A stretch of 34,598 nt of DNA from Fimbriimonadaceae bacterium (GTDB lineage: Bacteria; Armatimonadota; Fimbriimonadia; Fimbriimonadales; Fimbriimonadaceae), in the NCBI GenBank assembly GCA_020849075.1, contig JADLGZ010000010.1, positions 1 through 34,598 of the forward strand, read 5' to 3'. Shown piece by piece: positions 27,540 to 34,598 of this stretch. The first letter of the stretch is position 1. Every line of letters starts with the position of its first letter. The position numbers were made by a program, and so were the translations under genes. Under the pieces are notes generated by a model. The model was not told the DNA's origin, searched no databases, and saw nothing but the letters and a program-made list of their open reading frames with translations.

Positions 27540-28918
27540 TGCGCGCTCATCTCTATCGAGACCTGATTCATGGGCAGATTCGATTTCCAAGGGTCGAGCT
27601 AGGCCCATCCCCGCAGGATTCTTCAGGTGCAATCGGGTATCTCGTTCCCGGACTAAGGAACACGCCGGCTTTTCAGCGTCTCAGGTCAATCCGCCAAAAC
27701 GGATTGACCAATTTTGTTTTTGCTACCATGGAGCACTCGCGATTTGTCCATAGCATGGGTACTTATTGGATGTGCAATCGAATGTACGACGCCATTGTTC
27801 GCAACTCGGGCTTGAAAGTCGACGAACGGGATCGCACTTTAGTTGCCATCGCTGGACTACTTCACGATATCGGGCACGGCCCATTTTCGCACTCATTTGA
27901 GAAGTCGGTGGAAGGCTTCGATCATGAGGCCATGTCAATCAAGTTGCTCAGAGAGTACGAGCCAATTGCTTCCCTACTCAATGAAGTTGATGATGAGTTC
28001 CTTGAGGACATGATCCCGTATATTGACAAGTCAGCACGAACTGTGGATAAGTGGTCCTACCGCATAGTATCGAGTCAACTAGATGCAGACAGGCTTGACT
28101 ACATGCTTAGAGATTCAAGACTTGCTGGCCTCGATGGGCACGGATTTGATCTTGAACGACTTCTAGACATGCTTACGACTGAGAACGGCAGGATTGCAAT
28201 CGACGATCGGGCTACTCCTACCATTGAAGCTTATCTAGTGATGAGGCTCCACTTGCACGAGATGGTTTACTTCCACAAGGGTGTCAGAGCATCTCAGTCA
28301 CTGTTAGTGAGCATTTTTAAGAGATGTTTTGATCTAATTCGAAGCGGAAGCTTGCAGCATTTAGATTCCCTTCCCAGTGTTGCATCCCACATCTTTCAAT
28401 GCGTTGCTCGAGCTGAGGAAGTCCCAATTGACGCTTATGTTCGTTTTGGCGAGCACCATTGCTGGGTGGCTTTTGACACCTGGGCAACCGAAGCACAAGA
28501 CCACATCTTGCAAGACCTTGCTCAAAGGATCGTTAGCCGCAGGCCATTTAAAGCGATCACCCTTTTGCCAATGGCAAGCGAGGAATCAGAACGGCAGCAA
28601 ATGAATAAAGCAGTTTCTAGGGTCGCGAAGGAGCTGAATAGGTCAGAGGACGAGGTGCGACGTTATTATTGCTTGATCGACGAGCCTCAAACACTAGCCT
28701 ATAAAACATTTGACCCTGACGGGAAAAAGCCTGAAGAAGAGATTTGGTTCAGGGGCCGGGACACCACCATCAAGCGGCTCAGCGAGTACAAGGACAATTC
28801 GATTTTCGAAGCCACAAAAATACCTCGGATCAGCCAATTCTTCATTTTTCCCGAGGAGGGGAGGCGTATCGCGCAGGACACCTTCTCATACAAGGAATAT
28901 GCTGGCCCATCACACTAG
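27539..28918 (+). CDS. SAMHD1/dGTPase-like HD-domain phosphohydrolase
   Basis: FQRLRSIRQNGLTNFVF...EHSRFVHSMGTYW, GLLHDIGHGPFSHSFE (HD motif), SSQLDADRLDYMLRDS are hallmarks of dNTPase-like HD proteins. Confidence 0.88.
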   Translation: MRAHLYRDLIHGQIRFPRVELGPSPQDSSGAIGYLVPGLRNTPAFQRLRSIRQNGLTNFVFATMEHSRFVHSMGTYWMCNRMYDAIVRNSGLKVDERDRTLVAIAGLLHDIGHGPFSHSFEKSVEGFDHEAMSIKLLREYEPIASLLNEVDDEFLEDMIPYIDKSARTVDKWSYRIVSSQLDADRLDYMLRDSRLAGLDGHGFDLERLLDMLTTENGRIAIDDRATPTIEAYLVMRLHLHEMVYFHKGVRASQSLLVSIFKRCFDLIRSGSLQHLDSLPSVASHIFQCVARAEEVPIDAYVRFGEHHCWVAFDTWATEAQDHILQDLAQRIVSRRPFKAITLLPMASEESERQQMNKAVSRVAKELNRSEDEVRRYYCLIDEPQTLAYKTFDPDGKKPEEEIWFRGRDTTIKRLSEYKDNSIFEATKIPRISQFFIFPEEGRRIAQDTFSYKEYAGPSH

Positions 28919-28960
28919 ACCTACCCTGTTTTCAGGGATCTCCGCAGACCTTAGGAATAC

Positions 28961-30568
28961 CTAAGGCAAGAGGACGGCATCGAAAACCGGGTGATCCCAT
29001 ATTAGAACTGAGGACAGTCCTCGAATGCCGCCGTAAAAGTCGGATAGCTTTTGACGGAGCTGGAGGTCACTTGCCCTGATCTGGTTCTCTGCAGTGCTCG
29101 TGGAGATTGCGGAGAAGCTGACGCCATGACGGTGTTCTACGAACACATCGAGTACGATTAAGAGCTTATACCCGAGTGTACGTAGTCTCCAACTTAACTC
29201 CAAATCGTCGGCTCCGAGAAACATTGCTTCGTCAAGGAGACCGCACTCCTTTAGCGTTTCGCGTTTTAGCCCGATACAGAAGCCAATGAGCATTGCGGTC
29301 TCTTCGACCTGTCTATGAAACTGTTCACATAATTCAGCATTATCTTGTGCGCTGGCTTCGTGATCGTATCGAGCTGAAAAGGACTGCCTGCCCATTACGC
29401 GGTCGGAGATTGGTCCTACAGCACCACAACCTGGGATATCAAGAGCTTCCTTAAAGGCTTCTTTCCAATCGCCAATGAAAGTCACATCTGGATTAGCTAA
29501 GACTATGTACTCTCCTGAAGAAAAGCGTATGCCAGCATTGGCAGCCTTAGCGTAACCCAGATTCGAATTCATTCGGCGAAGGTGAATTTGCGGCCACGTA
29601 AGTCGAATCGCCTCAATCTTTTCGCAAGTGCCGTCGCTGCTATCGTTATCGACGACGATGACTTCATCCGACGGCGAAAGATCACGTAATACGCTCAGAA
29701 GGCACTCTTCGATTGTCGACTCGGACTGAAAAGTTACGATGACGACGGACACCCTGCTTATGGCTCCATCGCTAAGTGGCACCCTTGATCTAAGGAGGAG
29801 TTCGCGCTTCTCGGGTTGTCGGTCCAAATCTGGTTGCATCTCAGCGAATGCCAAGACCTGGTATGTGGATAGCTCCCGCGCCGCAACCTCACTTTCTACA
29901 CCCAAGTCACTAGCCGCCCTTACAATTGCATCACATTCAGATGAGCCCAGCATTGTCCTACCTTCACCCTTCACGGTAAAGCCGCATCTCCAAAGGGCTT
30001 TCCGGAGCGAGGCGGGAGTGAAAAACCTTCGGTGAGTGCGGTCAAGCAATCCACTATCCCCATATTCAAACTCACCGTTCAGAAGTTCAAGGACAACAGT
30101 CCAGTGGCCGATGTTTGGCACGCTTGCAATCAAGTGCGCACCGATCTTCAAGTGCGGCTTCAGGCGTACCAGCACACTTTCTGGATCGACAAGGTGCTCT
30201 AGGGTGTCTCCAAAGATGAGGCAGTCAAAGTAATCACGGGGAAGTAGCGAATAGTCTAGCGCTTCAACATCGCCCTTGATCACATGCGTCAGTTTCTTTT
30301 TGGCGACGGTGGCGGCACTTTCATCTAGTTCGATTCCCCAAAACTCGCACCTTCTAGACTGAATGAGCTGGGCACCCAATTCGCCATTTGCGCAGCCCAC
30401 TTCCAAGATGCAGCGAGCTGTTTTGGGCACAACGTCTAGGATTGCCTGATTCACACCATCGTAATAATCTCTCGGTTTCAAGTCCTTACATCTTACGCGC
30501 CTATAGCAATTCTTGGCACAGCATGGGTTAGAATTCGATTTGTGATCTGCGCCGCCTATTGTGTTCAC
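28961..30568 (-). CDS. Methyltransferase-GT2 glycosyltransferase fusion
   Basis: ILEVGCANGELGAQL, DCLIFGDTLEHLVDPESVL then VSVVIVTFQSESTIEECLLSVLRDLSPSDEVIVVDNDSSDGT...GADDLELSWRLRTLGY. True start may lie downstream of the annotated Met. Confidence 0.9.
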   Translation of the reverse strand: MNTIGGADHKSNSNPCCAKNCYRRVRCKDLKPRDYYDGVNQAILDVVPKTARCILEVGCANGELGAQLIQSRRCEFWGIELDESAATVAKKKLTHVIKGDVEALDYSLLPRDYFDCLIFGDTLEHLVDPESVLVRLKPHLKIGAHLIASVPNIGHWTVVLELLNGEFEYGDSGLLDRTHRRFFTPASLRKALWRCGFTVKGEGRTMLGSSECDAIVRAASDLGVESEVAARELSTYQVLAFAEMQPDLDRQPEKRELLLRSRVPLSDGAISRVSVVIVTFQSESTIEECLLSVLRDLSPSDEVIVVDNDSSDGTCEKIEAIRLTWPQIHLRRMNSNLGYAKAANAGIRFSSGEYIVLANPDVTFIGDWKEAFKEALDIPGCGAVGPISDRVMGRQSFSARYDHEASAQDNAELCEQFHRQVEETAMLIGFCIGLKRETLKECGLLDEAMFLGADDLELSWRLRTLGYKLLIVLDVFVEHRHGVSFSAISTSTAENQIRASDLQLRQKLSDFYGGIRGLSSVLIWDHPVFDAVLLP

Positions 30569-33550
30569 GATGACAACACGTACTTGAGGGCGTCGTTGGG
30601 CTCAGTCGAAGCTGTCGCTCGATTTGTGTTCATAAGTAAAGTTGATTGGACTGGTAAGGAAGGCGACTGGAAGAAGACCATTCAGATCGCTGAGGAAGCT
30701 GGAGCAGAAGTAGTCATTGGCGAATGGGACGACGAGACATCCCACCGGAGAGCAGCCCTTCAACACCTTCGGGACCTCAGTCATAGTCATGCGATCACAA
30801 TCGATTCAGACGAAGTGATCGAGCCTTTGCTACTGGATCACCTGATCAGAATTGCCGAAAGCGACCTGGCTGACCGAGTTCACATTAGATGGGACACATA
30901 CTGGAAAGACGCTGAGCATGTCGTCCGTCCGCGGGAGCCCTTCTCTCCCTGCATCATGATTGCCCTCAACAAAGTTGATCACCAGTTCATCCGTGAGTAC
31001 ACAGGCGGCAGGCAACTCTTCCTGAACGAAAGCTTCGGTATCGTTCACCATCTTAGCTATGCCGGTGGAGACGAGCGTATTTGGAAGAAGATTAACACTT
31101 GGAGCCACAGGGATGAGATAACTCCCAATTGGTGGCAACGAGTTTGGAAGGCATGGGACCAAAATCCGCTCCTTCAGAACTTACACCCTACTCATCCCGA
31201 GAACTACAGGTTTGTCGAGCACATACACTTGCCAGAAATCCTGAAAACGCATGGGCTAGCGTCGGTAGCCAAATCAGAGAACATCCCTAATGCCAGCAAG
31301 TGCGACATCGTCATTCCAACTTTTGGTCAGCAAGAACTCTTGGACGACTGTCTTGCCAGCCTGCGTGACTGTGACAATAACATCTCCGATATTATCGTCG
31401 TAGACGACGGCTCGCCAGAGCCCATCACCGTGCCGGATGGCGTCATCCTCATTCGACTGGAGGAGAACCAGGGGTTTGCTGCAGCTTGCAACGCAGGCTT
31501 CGAACGAAGCAACGCTGAGCTGATAGTTTTTCTCAACAGTGACACGGTCGTGTCTCCCATAGCCCTGGCGCACTTGCTTGCATCGCTGGAGGCATCAGGA
31601 TCGATCGGTGCGGCCGGACCCTTCACTAACTATTCAAGCCACTTCCAGCAAGTGCCTCCAACCTACACTTCTATGGAGACACTGGGATTATTCGCCCAAG
31701 ACTTCGCTCGCCATGGGCGAGAAGACATCGAGGTCGATATGCTGGTCGGGTTCTGCTTTGCAGCAAAGCGAAGTGTTCTGAATGAGGTCGGCACCTTTGA
31801 TACTGGCTTTGGCATCGGGACTTTCGAAGACAACGACCTAAGCTACCGCATTCTCAGAGCCGGCTACCGCCTCGTGCTGAGTGCCAAGTCTTTCATTCAC
31901 CACGTTGGATCGAAATCCCTGCGGTCCACGAACCATAACCTTAACCAGCTTCTCAGTAGGAATGAGCAGTACTACCGGACCAAGTGGCAGAGCGATATTG
32001 AATCTGGCTTTGCCACGCACCTAAGTGGGATTTCGACTGAACGTATCCGCTTTAACCAAGAGCGAAAACCCGAGAAACGAATAGCGAACGCCCAGAGCCT
32101 TGCTGAGGCCGCAGACATCTCACTTTGCATGATTGTTCGCGACGAAGAGCAGAACATCAGAGCTTGCCTTGAAAGCGTGAAGCCGTTTGTTCGGGAAATG
32201 CTCGTGCTGGATACTGGTTCGAAGGACACGACCCCTGAAATTGCTGAGCAATGCGGCGCTATCGTCAGATCAATCGACTGGCCCGATAGCTTTGCTAAAG
32301 CAAGAACTGAGTCCATGAGAGATGCGAAGGGCAAATGGATTCTATGGGTCGATGCGGACGACACGATGCCCTTAACATCTGGGGAAACCATCATGAATGC
32401 TGTCCTCTCAGCACCAGAAGAAGTAATGGGCTTTATCGTCAAAGTCCGCTTTTTGGAGTCACAAGGATCTGCAACCGAAGTAGACCACGTCAAGGTCTTT
32501 CGCAATTATCCTGACCTCGAATGGGAAGGTTACATCCACGAGCAAATCATTGCATCCCTTCGGGCAGCAAACCCGAAGGGAATCTTGGCGTGGACTAGCA
32601 CCCACGTGCTTCATTCCGGCTATGACAATTCAGATGAGGGTCAAGAAAAGAAGAGGCGGCGTGACAAACATCTGTTAAGGTTGGACCTCAAGGAACGGCC
32701 CCGTCATCCATTTGCCCTATTCAATCTTGGGATGACGGCTCACTATCTGAGGCGCCATAGGGTCGCTTGCGGTTGGTTCAGGCGATGCACCGGTGTCAGC
32801 GGCGATTCAGAATCACACCTTAGAAAGGCCTATGCTTTGTGGGTTGGCTCGCTGAAGGAGTTGGGCAAAGTAGATGCTGCAGCCAAACTTTGCGATGAAG
32901 CCCTGCGTCGCATACCGAACGACCCAGAGCTTTTGTTCCTGCTGGGTCAGCTAATGGCCACCAAGGGTGATCATCAGTCAGCCATCCAGTACTACCAGGC
33001 CTCACTGAAGGGCAATACTAATGGTGTCTTCACGAGCGTTGATCCTGGCATCAGGGGATGGAAGGCACTCCACAACGTCGCCCTTTCTCATATCGCACTC
33101 GGAGATTGGCCCTCGGCAAAATCAGCCTGGCTTGCAGCACTTAATGGCGAGGGCCGCCTTGAGGCCGCCGCGCCTCTTTTTAAGTTTGCGATCGACTTCG
33201 GAGACCTACAGATTGTTCGCACCGTGATGGATTGGGTTAGGAAGCATCAGGGCGAGGCGGGCCTGCTGCCGGGCATGCTCGGGGAGTTATCGCAAGCAGT
33301 TGGTATTGAGCCAACTCAGCTTTGGCAAGGGTTGGTACATGAAAATCCTCACAACGATGAAGCCCGTCGCCTTCTAGCTTTGTCCCTCCTAAACTCGAGC
33401 CGAGAACAAGAGGCCGTTCCTCATCTCGATCTCTTACAACGGCGAGGTCATCGACAAGGAGCAGATTTGCTATCCGCTCTTGCAAGAAATCAAGGTGACA
33501 TTGAACTCGCGGAGCGATGGCAACTCAGAGCGCGCGAGCTGCAATCGTAG
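30542..33550 (+). CDS. Multidomain glycosyltransferase (three GT-A-like domains plus C-terminal TPR-like repeats)
   Basis: Domain 1 paralogous to 12186-12893; domain 2 CDIVIPTFGQQELLDDCLASL...VVDDGSPEP; domain 3 ISLCMIVRDEEQNIRACLESV...LDTGSKDT; then TPR-like repeats. GTG start. Confidence 0.9.
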   Translation: MICAAYCVHDDNTYLRASLGSVEAVARFVFISKVDWTGKEGDWKKTIQIAEEAGAEVVIGEWDDETSHRRAALQHLRDLSHSHAITIDSDEVIEPLLLDHLIRIAESDLADRVHIRWDTYWKDAEHVVRPREPFSPCIMIALNKVDHQFIREYTGGRQLFLNESFGIVHHLSYAGGDERIWKKINTWSHRDEITPNWWQRVWKAWDQNPLLQNLHPTHPENYRFVEHIHLPEILKTHGLASVAKSENIPNASKCDIVIPTFGQQELLDDCLASLRDCDNNISDIIVVDDGSPEPITVPDGVILIRLEENQGFAAACNAGFERSNAELIVFLNSDTVVSPIALAHLLASLEASGSIGAAGPFTNYSSHFQQVPPTYTSMETLGLFAQDFARHGREDIEVDMLVGFCFAAKRSVLNEVGTFDTGFGIGTFEDNDLSYRILRAGYRLVLSAKSFIHHVGSKSLRSTNHNLNQLLSRNEQYYRTKWQSDIESGFATHLSGISTERIRFNQERKPEKRIANAQSLAEAADISLCMIVRDEEQNIRACLESVKPFVREMLVLDTGSKDTTPEIAEQCGAIVRSIDWPDSFAKARTESMRDAKGKWILWVDADDTMPLTSGETIMNAVLSAPEEVMGFIVKVRFLESQGSATEVDHVKVFRNYPDLEWEGYIHEQIIASLRAANPKGILAWTSTHVLHSGYDNSDEGQEKKRRRDKHLLRLDLKERPRHPFALFNLGMTAHYLRRHRVACGWFRRCTGVSGDSESHLRKAYALWVGSLKELGKVDAAAKLCDEALRRIPNDPELLFLLGQLMATKGDHQSAIQYYQASLKGNTNGVFTSVDPGIRGWKALHNVALSHIALGDWPSAKSAWLAALNGEGRLEAAAPLFKFAIDFGDLQIVRTVMDWVRKHQGEAGLLPGMLGELSQAVGIEPTQLWQGLVHENPHNDEARRLLALSLLNSSREQEAVPHLDLLQRRGHRQGADLLSALARNQGDIELAERWQLRARELQS

Positions 33551-33583
33551 TTGCTATTACACAGCGTGCAAACTTCTGCGCAA

Positions 33584-33946
33584 CTACTTCACTCGCCTAT
33601 ACCTAATGTTTAGGTGTAACTCCCCCTCAGTTGCAACAACCGAGGCCGAGTCATCGCTGGCCCACGGGTATAGCTCATACTCTCTTGTTCTTCCTTGGCT
33701 TGTCACGCTCAGGCGGTAAACCGGCTTTGTTGGATATAGCCTTTCACTTCTCAATATCTCGCGCCCATCAAGTCTTAGGACCTGGGAAGTGTCGCTTCTC
33801 GCAATCAACACCGGATTTCCGACAAAGAAGAACCCATACACGACCAAAATCAAAATCGCGAGGCCCAAGAATATGAAAACGAATTTTCCGCGTGAATTCA
33901 CAGCAGGTACCCCTGATTCCACAGTGCCCCGCATGTTCTGTGGCAA
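33584..33946 (-). CDS. Candidate membrane-anchored immunity protein for the fourth RHS C-terminus
   Basis: Overlaps the RHS 3' end by 49 bp; TM segment FVFIFLGLAILILVVYGFFFVG then a soluble domain. Confidence 0.55.
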   Translation of the reverse strand: MPQNMRGTVESGVPAVNSRGKFVFIFLGLAILILVVYGFFFVGNPVLIARSDTSQVLRLDGREILRSERLYPTKPVYRLSVTSQGRTREYELYPWASDDSASVVATEGELHLNIRYRRVK

Positions 33947-34598
33947 TCGACTCTTGGAACTTGTGATCCAGCCCAGAATCCATATCCATTGTTTGTAAGG
34001 TCCTTAGTGGAGTCCTTCAGGCCTTCGACGCTACGCCATGACTGAGGCTCATGTAGGTAAACAAGGCGAGCACACTTTGGCCCGCACCTATGTACAGCTA
34101 GGCAGCTTCCAACGCAATGTCTCATCGCGTTGTTAAAGCCCTGCGAGCCGTTATATGCTTCTCCTACCGAGTCGTAAAGTTTGTTCAAGCAGGATATGCA
34201 GTTACATAGCCAGTCCGTAACATTATCCTTCGTCGTCCAAATTGGCGTAAAGTCAGGGGTCCATGAAGGGTCAATGGTTTGTCTGCCGGTTGGATCGACA
34301 AACAATGTTGGCTCGTTTTCAACATAACAAAAGGCCATCTCTCGTGGCCAAAGAGGATCAACAGTCATCCAGCGAGAGAGATTAGTTCGGTAGTAGCGAG
34401 CTCGCACATAAAGCCGGGAAGCAAGGTCGGCATAGTAGCCCAGTGTGCCAACAAAGCCCCAAGGACTTGGATTCGATCCAGACGAAGTTCTTACTTCTCC
34501 AAACGGCCAAAACTCAGTCGAAGATGTCAGTGTCCCCGCGGAGTTTCTCGTCTGCACAACGCTTCCTAAGGGATCAGAAACATACCGAGTGATCACCG
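33898..34598 (-). CDS. RHS-repeat protein, C-terminal part (5' end outside the window)
   Basis: LASRLYVRARYYRTNLSRWMTVDPLWPREMAFCYVENEPTLFVDPTGR RHS core, then a Cys-rich variable tail. Runs to the window edge. Confidence 0.85.
   Translation of the reverse strand, partial: VITRYVSDPLGSVVQTRNSAGTLTSSTEFWPFGEVRTSSGSNPSPWGFVGTLGYYADLASRLYVRARYYRTNLSRWMTVDPLWPREMAFCYVENEPTLFVDPTGRQTIDPSWTPDFTPIWTTKDNVTDWLCNCISCLNKLYDSVGEAYNGSQGFNNAMRHCVGSCLAVHRCGPKCARLVYLHEPQSWRSVEGLKDSTKDLTNNGYGFWAGSQVPRVDCHRTCGALWNQGYLL

Larger units (their letters stand above)
25335..34598 (+). mobile_element. Integrative element 3 (right boundary outside the window)
   Basis: att repeat, iterons, xis-like gene, integrase, cargo. 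No fourth att copy found before the window end. Confidence 0.65.

Noticed and set aside
2684-34598. Conjugative element or prophage
   Set aside because: No relaxase, type IV secretion, portal, terminase, capsid or replication genes recognised among the ORFs.

Overview
The window starts in the 3' part of an F-type ATP synthase beta subunit gene (atpD), followed by a dockerin-type exported protein and an intact tRNA-Val(GAC) at 2653-2728. From there to the right edge it is a head-to-tail array of at least three integrative elements. The last 45 bp of the tRNA gene (anticodon loop to CCA) recurs exactly at 14115-14159 and 25335-25379. Each copy is followed by GTCTCTC iterons at 11-12 bp spacing (probable recombinase arm sites), a small excisionase-like HTH gene and a tyrosine recombinase gene with its own terminator. 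Elements 1 and 2 are about 11.4 and 11.2 kb; element 3 runs off the window. I see no phage structural, replication or conjugation genes. The cargo is mainly polymorphic-toxin and conflict-type genes. Two homologous operons have the order [NifU/IscU-like protein lacking the first scaffold Cys] - [small CxxC protein] - [about 1,560-1,580 aa RHS/YD protein with a variable Cys-rich C-terminus] - [overlapping candidate immunity gene]. There is also a zincin-like protein fused to an RHS C-terminal toxin module with a candidate lipoprotein immunity gene, a fourth RHS C-terminus plus membrane protein at the right edge, a SAMHD1/dGTPase-like HD protein coupled to a 97-aa partner, a DUF6527-like protein, and two related glycosyltransferase/methyltransferase clusters. 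The strongest candidates for something undescribed are the NifU-like/Cys-rich/RHS operon and the modular tRNA-Val element array that carries it. All homology statements come from motif recognition by eye; no searches were run.
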